Virus record (IMG/VR): IMGVR_UViG_3300011114_000688
Location: 1-26,011 of that record
Source of the DNA: a virus
Length of the DNA stretch: 26,011 bases
Strand: one strand, 5' to 3'
The position numbers were made by a program, and so were the translations under genes. The notes below the pieces were generated by a model. That model did no database searches, was not told the DNA's origin, and was given only the letters and a program-made list of their open reading frames with translations. Shown here in pieces: positions 1-8,433 of the stretch (position 1 is its first letter; each line of letters opens with the position of its first letter).

Positions 1-505
1 TGTAAGCTCTGTCGTCTTCATTTAAGCCAATCTGATAATCTCTATCAGCCCGCTGCTCGTCGCGGTTTGCGTCCTGGGCATACTTCTCTCCCAGCCTAAG
101 CTGAAGCTCTGCCTGTTTCATTCTGTCGGCGGCGACATCTCTGATAACAGTGCCATCAGGCCCGATCGTCACGTTGCCTACTCGCGTAGGTTCACGCCCA
201 GCCATAGCTCTTTTCAGATAGCTATCCTGCATCCCGGCGAACTTAGGCCCAGCGTACTGAGCCGCCATAGCTATTCTGTCATCCATGTTGGCTTCTTTGG
301 AGCGTTGCATAGCAGCCATCTGCGCTTGTGAGTAATCGTCTTTTGCTCCAGCAAGTTCCATGTATCGCTCAAAAGCAGCGTCAGCGTTCTTCTGAGACAA
401 TGCCCCGCCCGCGCTTTGCTTGCGCGTCTTGGGAAGGTAACTAGGCTGTAGCGACCCATAGCTTGACGGGTCAAAAGCGTCGCTGTTTGGGTCATAGAAA
501 GCCAT
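1..505 (-). CDS. Virion-module protein of unknown function, 3' end cut by window edge
   Basis: The frame opens with ATG at 505 and stays open to base 1, giving 168 residues without a stop, so the C-terminus lies outside the window. The product starts MAFYDPNSDAF and is hydrophilic, rich in Ala, Gln, Asp and Arg, with no membrane segment; much of it looks alpha-helical (for example ADRMKQAELQLRLGEKYAQD). The start overlaps the previous stop in the form TAATG, a junction used repeatedly in this late operon, which supports the start. I do not recognise the family. Its place at the distal end of the head and connector operon suggests an internal virion or tail-associated protein, but that is inference. 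Confidence 0.7.
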   Translation of the reverse strand, partial: MAFYDPNSDAFDPSSYGSLQPSYLPKTRKQSAGGALSQKNADAAFERYMELAGAKDDYSQAQMAAMQRSKEANMDDRIAMAAQYAGPKFAGMQDSYLKRAMAGREPTRVGNVTIGPDGTVIRDVAADRMKQAELQLRLGEKYAQDANRDEQRADRDYQIGLNEDDRAY

Positions 506-939
506 TAGATCATTCCATCTTCCGGGTAGCGTTTCTTGCGTGGATCAAAACCTTGCGGGAAACCGCTATACATCCCACCGTTACTGCCATCAGCACCAGT
601 ATATTTACCAAGAATTCTTTTTCTGTCTTTAGCATCCAAATTTCTGTTCTCTTTTGCTTCGCGAGCATTGTTTCCTGCTCGAAGGGCGCTGACCAGCTTT
701 GCTCCATATTGCGTAAAAGACGGCGCAACAAATGTTCTGCCAACCATCTCGCCTTGAGGCATTTTCTCGCTATCACCGCGCAGTTCGTCAGCATACGCTT
801 GCTGTCTCTGAGTTTCTTCTACTTGTGGTTCCAAAGCCCCCATCTCAGCCGTGTAGCCGAACATGTTGTTCTGCGCCATTTGTCTCGCAGCCCTTTCTTT
901 TTCTTGTAGAGCAAGAAAGGCAATTTCTGCTTCAGTCAT
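505..939 (-). CDS. Hypothetical phage structural-module protein
   Basis: A 144-residue charged, soluble protein starting MTEAEIAFLALQEKERAARQ. I chose ATG at 939 because GGAG lies 7 bases upstream; a GTG one codon earlier is also possible. The N-terminal third looks helical and coiled-coil-like; the C-terminus is Gly and Lys/Arg rich (SGFPQGFDPRKKR). It follows the 372-residue Gln-rich protein and overlaps the next gene by one base (TAATG). I do not recognise the family; context suggests a virion or assembly protein. Confidence 0.7.
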   Translation of the reverse strand: MTEAEIAFLALQEKERAARQMAQNNMFGYTAEMGALEPQVEETQRQQAYADELRGDSEKMPQGEMVGRTFVAPSFTQYGAKLVSALRAGNNAREAKENRNLDAKDRKRILGKYTGADGSNGGMYSGFPQGFDPRKKRYPEDGMI

Positions 940-961
940 CACAAAGCTCCGTAATTAACGG

Positions 962-2080
962 TTAAAACTTAAACCCGCCCGCCAACCCGCCAGACGCCAA
1001 GCTAGTCAGCCCGCCAAACACGTTGCTCATCCCAGCGTTCTTCGCGTTAGCGGCATCGAGGTTGGCTTGATAAGTATTCTGCATAGCGCCCATAAGATTC
1101 GGCGTCTGCGAGATGCCAGCGGTGTTGAACTGCGGCATCGTCGGCATCTGCACTTGCTGGCCTGACATGAGCGCGTTCATCTCGTTCAGAGACATGCCGC
1201 GACGTTGTGCCTGTTCTGCGAGCGCCTGTTGGCGCAGCGTGTTCTGCTGGTTGGCATAGCTCTGGTTCAGCCCGAACTGTTGGCCCTGCGCCGCGTTCAT
1301 GGCGTTCATCGCGTTGATGTCGAGACCCTGGGCCTGACCAAGCGCCTGGTTGTTGAAGTTGCCCTGCGACATAGCCTCGCTGATGCCCTGCTGACGAGCG
1401 CCCATCTGTGAGCCGTACATGCGTTGGGCTTCGTTGCCGGCAGTGTCATAGGCGTTGTAACGCTCTGCCGCCTGGCGCTGTGCAAGCTCATCCAGACCGC
1501 GCTTGTAGCCCTCGCTGCCCAGCTTGAAGCCCTGGTTGGATAGCTGCGTCTGAAGCTGCCGGTTCTGGTAATCCTGCACTGGCATCATGCGTTCCATGAG
1601 GCTCTGCGCCACTCTGTCGCGGTAGCCTGTGTCGTAAGTCGGAGCAGCCGGCGCACCGCCAAAGTTAAAGCTGGTGTTCAGCCCAGGCGCATAATCCGCA
1701 ACATTGGTCCTGATCTCGCCAGGTGTCCCGCCAGATTGCATTGCGGGCAAGCCTTCGTAATTGAATGGCTTGCTATACTCAGAGCCAACACGATTCATAA
1801 AACTGTTGGCAAGCTGACTGCGCTGGTTTTGAGAAGAAATCTGAGCGTCAAGCGCACTCTGAAGCTCTGGAGCTACATTGTTTTTCTGCGTCCAAGCCGT
1901 TACAGCTTGGCCCGTTGTTGGGTCAACTTGTGAATTAGTTTGCCAAGTTTGACTACCAAACGGAGTTTCAATAGATGGGCGGTTGGCATAGTTTTGCGCC
2001 ATCAAATTCTCTTTTGACGCCGCCGCCTGTGAGTTAGCCGCCCCAGTATAATCAGGCGCAGCGGGAGTAGATTTGCCCAT
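962..2080 (-). CDS. Gln/Asn/Ala-rich virion protein of unknown function
   Basis: The protein has 372 residues from ATG at 2080, which has GGAGA 6 bases upstream; a longer frame reaching 2128 lies inside the upstream gene and has no good ribosome site. The N-terminus (MGKSTPAAPDYTGAANSQ) is followed by a long region very rich in Gln, Asn, Ala and Met, with helical stretches around the middle (MPVQDYQNRQLQTQLSNQG) and a Gly-rich hydrophobic C-terminus (FGGLTSLASGGLAGGFKF). Such composition and N-terminus are common in podovirus proteins encoded after the connector genes and resemble internal or ejected virion proteins. The exact role cannot be read from the sequence. Confidence 0.75.
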   Translation of the reverse strand: MGKSTPAAPDYTGAANSQAAASKENLMAQNYANRPSIETPFGSQTWQTNSQVDPTTGQAVTAWTQKNNVAPELQSALDAQISSQNQRSQLANSFMNRVGSEYSKPFNYEGLPAMQSGGTPGEIRTNVADYAPGLNTSFNFGGAPAAPTYDTGYRDRVAQSLMERMMPVQDYQNRQLQTQLSNQGFKLGSEGYKRGLDELAQRQAAERYNAYDTAGNEAQRMYGSQMGARQQGISEAMSQGNFNNQALGQAQGLDINAMNAMNAAQGQQFGLNQSYANQQNTLRQQALAEQAQRRGMSLNEMNALMSGQQVQMPTMPQFNTAGISQTPNLMGAMQNTYQANLDAANAKNAGMSNVFGGLTSLASGGLAGGFKF

Positions 2081-2486
2081 CGGGTATCTCCAAATACTTG
2101 CAATTCTCGGGACGCATCTCAAAGGCAATCAAAGCGCCGGTAGGATGTGCGCCTTCAATCCGCGCTATTTCTGTCCAACCCACACGCCGCGTAAATCTAA
2201 GAGACTTCTCGTTTCCGCTCTCGATCATGCAAAGCAAGACCTTAACTTTTGCGACATTGAACACATAATCAAACACGCACCTCAGAAACTCTCGCGTTAA
2301 CCAAATACCTTCACCGGCAACGTGTAGCTGGCATGAAGCGCCATTCCAGTTATCAAGCCCAACAACGCCAAGTATCTTAGAGTCTGGCGTGATGTTAGCG
2401 AGGCATCTCAAGTTCCGCGTAGGCGCATATTCAATTCGTTCACAAAGCCACCGCTCAAACACATCGTGAGGGCCAAAAACTATCAA
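2052..2486 (-). CDS. GNAT-family N-acetyltransferase
   Basis: A 144-residue protein with the layout of a small GNAT enzyme, a fold that transfers acetyl groups from acetyl-CoA to amines. The central strand ILGVVGLDNWNG is followed by VAGEGIWLTREFLRCVFDYVF, matching the acceptor-side strand and helix, and SGNEKSLRFTRRVGWTEI matches the typical motif B region where N and R contact the cofactor. The start appears to be TTG at 2486, overlapping the upstream stop as TTGA, so translation is probably coupled. Its end overlaps the next gene's start by 29 bases. GNAT proteins are recurrent in tail regions of podoviruses; the substrate is unknown. Confidence 0.7.
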   Translation of the reverse strand: MIVFGPHDVFERWLCERIEYAPTRNLRCLANITPDSKILGVVGLDNWNGASCQLHVAGEGIWLTREFLRCVFDYVFNVAKVKVLLCMIESGNEKSLRFTRRVGWTEIARIEGAHPTGALIAFEMRPENCKYLEIPDGQIYSRCA

Positions 2487-3526
2487 TTTAAATCTGGCTC
2501 ATATTCTGGTTGCCCTTGCCCTGGACCTCCTTGACGAGTGTTTGTTAGATAATTAAGCCGCGCTTTTTCCGCTGCGACAATCTTACGGTAGTTGTCTCCG
2601 TAGACTGGATCATTAAAGCCTTGCTCCATTGATGCAATGTCGCTTGCCAATTTATCTGTATCAAATGCGTTAGCTGCTCGATTGATAACTTCTGTTTGAT
2701 ACGCTTTGAACCTTGGACTGTTGGCCCATTCTTGCGGAGTTACGCCAGCCGCTTGTGACTTTGTATAATCATCTGCATAGGTAGCGTTCAATGAATCCCA
2801 ATCGGTTTGATAGGTTTTGCTTTTGGGACCAGGCGAAACGTAAGGCTCTGGAATAACTGGGTCGGTTATCCAATTATTTTCAGGATTGGGTGGGGGTGCT
2901 TTAGGGACGGGAGTGACAGGTGCAGGCGCTTTGGGGGCGAGAGTGACAGGTGTAGGCGCTTTGGGGGCGAAGGTGCCGCTAGTGCCTGTAGTTCCAGTGC
3001 CGCCAGTGCCGCTAGGCGTATAAACATAATCATTCTCTGGCGTATTGAATATCTTACCCGTAGAGATGTCCTCGATGCCGCTGGCCTGTCTGGCCGGCGC
3101 GGGCGAATTAGTGCGTAGCGCGGCAATCAGTGGGTTTCTGTACGCAGGATCAGATGACTGAGAGTAATTTTGCATAAATGGCATAGGGGTTGGCTCTGTA
3201 ATGCTATTTTGCCCATTTAAGAAGCCAAGCCTGTTTTGTTCAGCGCCAACAATTTTACGAAAGTTGTCGCCATAGATCGGGTTGTCGAACCCGCCAGACA
3301 TAGAGGCAATGTCGCTCTGTAGTTTGCTGGTGTCGTAAGTATTGCCTACGCCCTCCAGCGTTCTGTTCTGGAATCCAAGAAACTCTGGGGACTTGGCCCA
3401 AGTAGCGTCTGTCTGACCGCCCTTCAGAGCGTTCTGGTACGCAGTTGCGTAGTCGCTATTTAATGCGTCCCAAGCTGCCGGCGTCATGGCATTAGCTGGA
3501 ATAGCTGGGCTTGTAGTGGTCGCCAT
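2483..3526 (-). CDS. Two-copy repeat-domain protein with Pro-rich linker
   Basis: A 347-residue protein containing the same domain of about 85 residues twice, at roughly residues 19-104 and 243-328. The copies share WD-LN at the start, then WA-SP-F, DT-KL, SDIASM, YGDN, RKIV and AE-RL; by eye about half the positions are identical. Between them is a low-complexity linker with the repeated unit APKAP(T/A)PVT and a Gly/Thr-rich patch (GTGGTGTTGTSGT). The ATG overlaps the upstream stop as TAATG. I do not recognise the domain. The dumbbell layout, two globular domains on a flexible linker, fits a tail or virion surface protein, by position only. Confidence 0.75.
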   Translation of the reverse strand: MATTTSPAIPANAMTPAAWDALNSDYATAYQNALKGGQTDATWAKSPEFLGFQNRTLEGVGNTYDTSKLQSDIASMSGGFDNPIYGDNFRKIVGAEQNRLGFLNGQNSITEPTPMPFMQNYSQSSDPAYRNPLIAALRTNSPAPARQASGIEDISTGKIFNTPENDYVYTPSGTGGTGTTGTSGTFAPKAPTPVTLAPKAPAPVTPVPKAPPPNPENNWITDPVIPEPYVSPGPKSKTYQTDWDSLNATYADDYTKSQAAGVTPQEWANSPRFKAYQTEVINRAANAFDTDKLASDIASMEQGFNDPVYGDNYRKIVAAEKARLNYLTNTRQGGPGQGQPEYEPDLN

Positions 3527-5118
3527 TACATTATGCCTCCCGGTTCGTACAAGACATGGTAGGAGGACAGCGTAGTTGAGCCGCCTACGCCCTTAACGCG
3601 CATACGCACTGCGCCAAAATAACCAAGGCCAGAAACGCCAAACCAGCTTTCGTAGGTATTGCTTGAGCCAGACCATTTGGCTGTGTTCCAGAGGCTGACA
3701 TCCCACTCAGAAGCAGTCGTTCCGCTAAATGAAGGAGAGCCGGCTACGTTGGTGAAACTGTACTGCGTGTTCATACGCAGCTTTACGCCAGGTGCTTGCA
3801 GCGTAATAAAGACAGGCCGCACCATCGTAAACTTTTTAAGGCGACCAGGCATCTCGAAGGCATTAAACGCGCCCTGGATGTCGCCGCGCACAGCGTCACC
3901 GCTGGTGTTATCAATAGATAAGCCGTCCTCTTCGCCAAACAATCCTTTGGCAATGGCATTATCATCAGTGCCAAAATATAGCTGCCCGTTTAGCAGCGCG
4001 GTGCAGACCATTGGAATGTTTGAGAACGAACACCATGAGCCGGTGTTTACGTTCATTGCGTATTGAACAAAAACGCCGTTCTGCGGCGGTAGTTTAATCA
4101 GCAACACATCAGAGTTCGGGACGAGGATAACGTCCCAAGACGCATCATTGCGGTATTTGACAATCAATGGAGACAGCACGTTCTGTATCTTAGACGATGG
4201 CCCAGGCTGTATTTCGCTGAACTGACCATTGACCAGGCGAGACATTGGCACCAGGCCAAGCTCAGACAAGATCATCACATCGCCGCCGTATGCCGTGAAG
4301 AAAAGACCTATTGACGGGACCGGCCCGACATACCAAACGCCCTTTAGGCCAAACGTAACGGCAGACGTTGGATCGGTTCCCTGCCAGACGCCTATGTCAC
4401 CCTCGGTGCCGACCACGACAAGATAATCATCAACACCAAAACCGCTATCAAGCGTCCAGTTGATGAGGCCGCGAACGGAGCCGCCGTTCCTTAACAGCGA
4501 ACCCATCTCAAATGCCACAGCAATGCCGTCAATCGCGTCGATGTCTTCGAGGTACCAGACCGTTGAGGTCTTGTTTTCGGTAAACCAGACGCGGTTTTTC
4601 CAGACGGCTACAGATAGCAAGTCAGTTGGCAAATTGGTGGGCGCTGTTTGTGTCCAGCCAGAACCTGCCTCGTATACCCAATAGCCAGCGCCGGGAGACA
4701 CAGCCAGCAAGACAACCTCGCCGCTGGCGAGCGCAAACTGTGTCGTACTCCAGATGCCGTCTGTTGATCCCGTTGAGGCTTGATCCTCAACCGCATCTTC
4801 GCCCGTAACGTCCCAGATGCTGCCGCCAGATGCTGCGAATAGCCTGTTATCCCCGCTGTCAGCAGCGTTGTAGCTAAACAAGGATGTGACGGGATCGGCT
4901 AGAGCGTTGCAACTGTACTGCCAGCCCTTACGCAGCAAGCAGCCTGTGCGCTGTGGGATGAAGTTGTCCATCACCATCGCGTCGGTAGGCGGCATCTCGC
5001 TGATGGGGTCGCGGAAGTTTAGACCGCCCACGGGCGCAGGGATGCTTGTCAGCATCGAGACTTGTGCTGCTGCTGAGAGCCTTGGGCTTTTGTAGGGTTT
5101 TAATGCAACCAGGGGCAT
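3526..5118 (-). CDS. P22 gp10-like head/tail stabilisation protein
   Basis: A 530-residue, beta-rich protein. Short strand-turn repeats with Trp and Gly (for example SLFSYNAADSGDNRLFAASGGSIWDVTG, then VLLAVSPGAGYWVYEAGSGW, then LLSVAVWKNRVWFTENKTSTVWYLE) suggest a beta-propeller. This matches packaged-DNA stabilisation proteins of the P22 gp10 type, which plug the connector after packaging and form part of the short tail. It follows the adaptor-like gene with a TAATG overlap, the order expected from P22 (portal, scaffold, coat, gp4, gp10). The assignment rests on fold-like pattern and gene order. Confidence 0.7.
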   Translation of the reverse strand: MPLVALKPYKSPRLSAAAQVSMLTSIPAPVGGLNFRDPISEMPPTDAMVMDNFIPQRTGCLLRKGWQYSCNALADPVTSLFSYNAADSGDNRLFAASGGSIWDVTGEDAVEDQASTGSTDGIWSTTQFALASGEVVLLAVSPGAGYWVYEAGSGWTQTAPTNLPTDLLSVAVWKNRVWFTENKTSTVWYLEDIDAIDGIAVAFEMGSLLRNGGSVRGLINWTLDSGFGVDDYLVVVGTEGDIGVWQGTDPTSAVTFGLKGVWYVGPVPSIGLFFTAYGGDVMILSELGLVPMSRLVNGQFSEIQPGPSSKIQNVLSPLIVKYRNDASWDVILVPNSDVLLIKLPPQNGVFVQYAMNVNTGSWCSFSNIPMVCTALLNGQLYFGTDDNAIAKGLFGEEDGLSIDNTSGDAVRGDIQGAFNAFEMPGRLKKFTMVRPVFITLQAPGVKLRMNTQYSFTNVAGSPSFSGTTASEWDVSLWNTAKWSGSSNTYESWFGVSGLGYFGAVRMRVKGVGGSTTLSSYHVLYEPGGIM

Positions 5119-5867
5119 TACGATCCAAAGCCCGTATCAGGCGTGTTGTAGAGCGCGTTGAGGTACGGGAAGCCGTAAGAGCGCACCATGTTCAAGACAG
5201 GTGAGCCTTTTTCCTGGCCTTTACGGTTCTCAAAGTTCACATGGAAATCGCGCATTGCGGCGGCTGAATCCAGACCCTTCATCTCAAGCCATTTTGCCCG
5301 CGTGTAGAGCGTGACCAAGAAGGCGTCCAGAAGAATAGTATCGCCGTTCTTAGTGGCGCGGTTCTTGTAAAGTGTCGGGTTGTCCTGATCTATCACCCAG
5401 GCCAGCGACTGATACATAAACGTCAGCGTCTGCGCTTCAGTCGGCGGGGCCAGGATATAGAGAGAGTTGTCGCGCACCTGCCAGTAGAAGGACATCGTTG
5501 GTAGGACAGTCCTGACCAACAAGTTCTGCCACATCTGCGGGCTGATAGGGCCAATCGCGGGCCATTGGTTAGTGCTGTTCCATTGCGTCTGGTCGATCCA
5601 CTCGTAGAAATCTTCTGGCAGATCGAATGCTTGTTCTGTCTGACCAGGAGTGTCGGCGGCAATAGAAATAGAGTAAGTGCGCGTAAGTTCCTGCCAATCG
5701 TACAGGCCCAGAAGTTCCGTAGCCGACATATTAACGGCTTGAACCATCTGCTGAACGGAAGGATCGGAATCGCCGGCTGGGTCAGATGGCGTTGGATAGC
5801 TCACCATCTGAGCGACGTTTTGAACAATCGCTAGTAGCGTTGCATCTTCAATAATCTGAAAAGACAT
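5118..5867 (-). CDS. Head-tail adaptor / tail-tube-A-like connector protein
   Basis: A 249-residue protein. The N-terminal helices (LLAIVQNVAQMVSYPTP, then VNMSATELLGLYDWQELTRTY), a central strand region ending in DLPEDFYEWIDQTQW, and a late helix (DAFLVTLYTRAKWLEMKG) fit the adaptor proteins that bind under the portal in podoviruses (P22 gp4 or T7 gp11 type). The order portal, capsid, adaptor, gp10-like supports this. ATG at 5867 has only weak AAGG about 12 bases upstream. I infer the role; no single diagnostic motif is visible. Confidence 0.6.
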   Translation of the reverse strand: MSFQIIEDATLLAIVQNVAQMVSYPTPSDPAGDSDPSVQQMVQAVNMSATELLGLYDWQELTRTYSISIAADTPGQTEQAFDLPEDFYEWIDQTQWNSTNQWPAIGPISPQMWQNLLVRTVLPTMSFYWQVRDNSLYILAPPTEAQTLTFMYQSLAWVIDQDNPTLYKNRATKNGDTILLDAFLVTLYTRAKWLEMKGLDSAAAMRDFHVNFENRKGQEKGSPVLNMVRSYGFPYLNALYNTPDTGFGS

Positions 5868-5883
5868 CTAACCCAGCCTTTAT

Positions 5884-6477
5884 TTAGATTTTGGCTTTAG
5901 TCATCATCTTGTTGAGCGCCTCGATCTGAGACTGCATTTCCTCAATCTTGGCATCGCGTTCTTTAAGCTCGTTGTTCATGCGCTCAAACGGAGCGTTGCC
6001 TTTGGCAATCTCCAAAAAAGCATTGGCAGAGCGTTTGTCTTCTTGGAAGCCAAAGAACTTCTGGCCCACGCTGTCAGACGCAGCGGCAAGCTGCTCGACG
6101 GTGTGAATGGCGAAGTATTTGTATTCCTCAACTTTGCTGGGCGTCATCTTGGGCAGCGAAGAGATCGGCGTACCTTCCTGCACAACGCCAGCGTTTGCTT
6201 GCCAGTTTGCATACTTGGACGCAAAGCGCGTAGCGTCACCAGATGTAACGGGACGCTCTACGATGCTTGCCTTGTCGCCAGGTACAATGATCGTGATGTA
6301 GTCAATTTCTTTAAAGATAGCGCGACCAGCTATGTCTGACTCAGCGGGCTGAATCTTGGGGCGGCGGCTGAACTGTACATGCAGCTTGTCGTCGTTCTGG
6401 AACCTGTTGGAGTTATCGTCAACGGCGTCAGATACGTTATTCCAATCTGTAGGGGCAGTGGCTGTGGCGGTATTCAT
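5884..6477 (-). CDS. Conserved phage structural-module protein with C-terminal coiled coil
   Basis: A 197-residue protein starting MNTATATAPTDWNNVSD, with AAAGGA well placed before ATG. The middle contains a strand-rich stretch (IFKEIDYITIIVPGDKASIVERPV) and then ATRFASKYANWQAN. The C-terminal 35 residues (ERMNNELKERDAKIEEMQSQ onward) have heptad spacing of a coiled coil. It lies between the decoration-like gene and the adaptor gene, behind a hairpin that may reduce its transcription. I have seen this type of protein beside capsid genes in environmental podoviruses but cannot name its function. Confidence 0.65.
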   Translation of the reverse strand: MNTATATAPTDWNNVSDAVDDNSNRFQNDDKLHVQFSRRPKIQPAESDIAGRAIFKEIDYITIIVPGDKASIVERPVTSGDATRFASKYANWQANAGVVQEGTPISSLPKMTPSKVEEYKYFAIHTVEQLAAASDSVGQKFFGFQEDKRSANAFLEIAKGNAPFERMNNELKERDAKIEEMQSQIEALNKMMTKAKI

Positions 6478-6503
6478 TTTTATGTCCTTTTGTTATTTGT
6501 AGT

Positions 6504-6535
6504 AAACAGCGCGGAGACATTGCCCCGCGCTGTTT
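6504..6535 (-). terminator. Hairpin between decoration-like gene and coiled-coil gene
   Basis: An 11-bp perfect stem (AAACAGCGCGG with CCGCGCTGTTT) around a 10-base loop fills most of the gap between the two genes. On the minus strand only three U residues end the stem, so it may act as a partial terminator or mRNA-end stabiliser; on the plus strand TTTTT follows. It would allow less transcription of downstream genes than of the capsid genes. Confidence 0.55.
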
Positions 6536-6542
6536 TTAGCAA

Positions 6543-7049
6543 TTACAGAGTTTCGGCAACTGACGGGTACGAGAACACAGCGTCAGCGTTTGTCGCGGCA
6601 GAGCCGCCAGTCGCAGTCAGAATGGTAATGCCGGTGATGGCTTCTGAAGAAGCAGTGCCGTCATCATCAAGAGCGCCGCCAGTAGCAGTCGAGTTAAGGC
6701 GAGTGCCTTTAGCAGCAGAAGCCAGAGTGCGAATGCTTCCTTTGCCGTAAATCTGGAACCAGCCGTATTCATTATCCGCAAGCGCGGCCTGGGCAGCAGC
6801 AAAGCGAGTGCCGTAGCCGGCAGTGCCTGGAGCAGTCTGCGTGACAGTCGCCATGATGAAGTCGAAACCAGTCAGTTCGACAACGCCGTAGCCGGCACCA
6901 GTGATCGTGCCGTTTGCCTGACCATAGACGAACTCTTGATAACCATTGGTTGGGCTGTCGTAGCCGCCAACGGTGCCAAGACGGAAATCAGGTGTGCCAC
7001 CAGAGGCGACAACCTGAGCAGCAGAAATACCAATCGTTGCTTGAGCCAT
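6543..7049 (-). CDS. Capsid decoration / cement-like protein
   Basis: A 168-residue, Gly/Ala/Thr-rich protein with almost no Lys or Cys, starting MAQATIGISAAQVV, with AGGAGAG 6 bases before the ATG. The body contains beta-rich segments such as FRLGTVGGYDSPTNGYQEFV and YGWFQIYGKGSIRTLASAAKGT; the latter resembles the loop and strand of DUF2190-type head decoration proteins, which bind the outside of expanded capsids. It sits directly after the major capsid gene and behind a terminator-like hairpin, typical of an abundant accessory capsid protein. The family call is tentative. Confidence 0.6.
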   Translation of the reverse strand: MAQATIGISAAQVVASGGTPDFRLGTVGGYDSPTNGYQEFVYGQANGTITGAGYGVVELTGFDFIMATVTQTAPGTAGYGTRFAAAQAALADNEYGWFQIYGKGSIRTLASAAKGTRLNSTATGGALDDDGTASSEAITGITILTATGGSAATNADAVFSYPSVAETL

Positions 7050-7066
7050 TTTGATCTCTCCTAGTT

Positions 7067-7111
7067 AAAAAATGCCTTGGCGGTCATGGGACTCACCAAG
7101 CCCGCCAAGGC
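7067..7111 (-). terminator. Rho-independent terminator or attenuator after the capsid gene
   Basis: On the minus strand a perfect 10-bp stem (GCCTTGGCGG with CCGCCAAGGC, 18-base loop) is followed by ATTTTTT, the form of an intrinsic terminator. It lies between the major capsid stop and the decoration-like start, so it probably sets capsid mRNA above that of downstream genes, with read-through feeding the rest of the operon. Confidence 0.8.
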
Positions 7112-7132
7112 GAGGTGAGCCACCACGGCTAC

Positions 7133-8104
7133 TTAGGCTTGAATGCGACCCTGGAACTGAGCGCCAGAGCTTGTGAGGTTGCCGGCCCAGCCAAGGATTT
7201 GGACTTCCGCGTCCTGGTTCACCGAGTAACGCTTGTTCGGGCTGAGAGCGACCATGTTCCTGTCCTTATGCGGGCGCAGGAAGATGTATTTGGTGTTCAA
7301 CGAGAACATCAGCGAAGAGCCGATGTAGCCGCCGATGCCGCCGTCCAGAACAACGTCTGCATCCATGAATTTAATCGTCGGGAAACCAAGCGAGCCAGTC
7401 TCAGGCGTCGTGAAACGCTGAATGGCCTGGAGCGAGGTCATGAAGTACGTCCAGTAGATGCTGTCAGAAACAATCAAGTCAGGACGATCAGAACCACGAA
7501 CCTGGCTGGACCACATGGAGTTCATCGCGGCCTGGATGGTTGTCGCAGACGGCGTGACTGACGCGGTGCTGAAGTCATACAACTGCGAACGCCAGAACGC
7601 CCAAGTGGCGCGGTTAATGCCGCCGTAGGTGCCAGTGGTCGGGTCAGAAGGCACAGCGGCGTTCAAGCCGGTGACTTCCTTACCGCCAGTGCCGGTGCCG
7701 TCAGAGTAGATCGACTGCGCCAGGAGGTTCGACATCGTGCTTTCGGCTACGTTGATGCGGCCTTCGAGCAAGTCGATGAACGCTTCTTTGCCGCTGTTCT
7801 GGAGCATTTCGAGGCCAGAAATCACGACAGGGCAAGCAAGCTGCTTAATGTTGAACTCAGCCGCGCTGATGACATCAGCCGCCGCGACGGGCAGCAAGTC
7901 ATAGCCGCTGTAGAACCCGCCGTTGGCGTTCTGCGCGTAGCTCAGTTCTTGCAGGATGGTGTTACCACCCGAGATCGGCTTGATGTTGCCGCGCATATTG
8001 AGCTTGGCAAGCAGGGCATTGTTCTTGGTCACGTTGTCGGCAATAGCGCGACTGCGCGACTGAATCGTGGTTGCCACAATGTCAGTGGTATTCGGGAAAG
8101 CCAT
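7133..8104 (-). CDS. Major capsid protein (HK97-fold)
   Basis: A 323-residue protein starting MAFPNTTDIVATTIQSRSRA, with GGAG before the ATG. Features of the HK97-fold coat family seen here: an N-terminal helix, an E-loop-like segment (ELSYAQNANGGFYSGYDLLP), a long spine-like helix around VVISGLEMLQNSGKEAFIDLLEGRINVAE, a P-domain segment with WSSQVRGSDRPDLIVSDS, and a C-terminal strand ending QILGWAGNLTSSGAQFQGRI. It follows the scaffold gene and has its own promoter and long leader. Its length suits a T=7-like head. The assignment is strong from gene order; the fold call is from pattern. Confidence 0.88.
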   Translation of the reverse strand: MAFPNTTDIVATTIQSRSRAIADNVTKNNALLAKLNMRGNIKPISGGNTILQELSYAQNANGGFYSGYDLLPVAAADVISAAEFNIKQLACPVVISGLEMLQNSGKEAFIDLLEGRINVAESTMSNLLAQSIYSDGTGTGGKEVTGLNAAVPSDPTTGTYGGINRATWAFWRSQLYDFSTASVTPSATTIQAAMNSMWSSQVRGSDRPDLIVSDSIYWTYFMTSLQAIQRFTTPETGSLGFPTIKFMDADVVLDGGIGGYIGSSLMFSLNTKYIFLRPHKDRNMVALSPNKRYSVNQDAEVQILGWAGNLTSSGAQFQGRIQA

Positions 8105-8409
8105 TTGAATTCTCCATGAGGTAAGGGTTCACGGAACATGCTTGTTCCGCGTGACACACGTTCGTTCCTTGCAGCGGAACTAATGTGGTCGCCTCATGTT
8201 CGGGCTAGGCCCGATGGCACAGTGACCGCGACGGTACAACGGTGGGAGCCTTGGCTCTCCGTGGCGTTATTCGCTGCACGTTCTTACGACACAGTTTTAA
8301 TCGTTAACAGACTTGGCTGGTGGTGTTTACTTAACGCGGCGTTCCGCAAGGGATGATGCAGCGTTTAGCAAACGTCCAGCTTTACCCAGAAACAACCTCA
8401 AAAGTGCCG
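8105..8409 (-). ncRNA. Long structured 5' leader of the capsid mRNA
   Basis: About 300 bases with no convincing gene lie between the likely start of transcription and the capsid ATG. On the plus-strand coordinates I see hairpins CGGAAC/GTTCCG (near 8132-8150), GTTCC/GGAAC (near 8164-8180), TCGGGC-TAG-GCCCGA (near 8200-8214) and GAGCC/GGCTC (near 8246-8257). The segment GTTCCGCAAGG at 8341 is also complementary, apart from a small bulge, to the segment at 8167-8180, and would compete with the local hairpin there. This is consistent with a regulatory leader of an abundant structural gene; function is inference. Confidence 0.5.
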
Positions 8410-8415
8410 TAAGCT

Positions 8416-8424
8416 ATTATAACA
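8416..8424 (-). promoter_or_regulatory. Extended -10 promoter for the capsid gene
   Basis: The minus strand reads TGTTATAAT, a perfect extended -10 element (TGn plus TATAAT), just after the scaffold gene. No good -35 is present at 17 bp, which is usual for extended -10 promoters. The start point would be near 8409, giving a capsid leader of about 305 bases. Confidence 0.6.
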
Positions 8425-8433
8425 CACTTAACA

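Noticed and set aside
7115-7561. Plus-strand open frame of 148 codons opposite the capsid gene
   Set aside because: Antisense of a well-supported capsid gene with no promoter or ribosome site.
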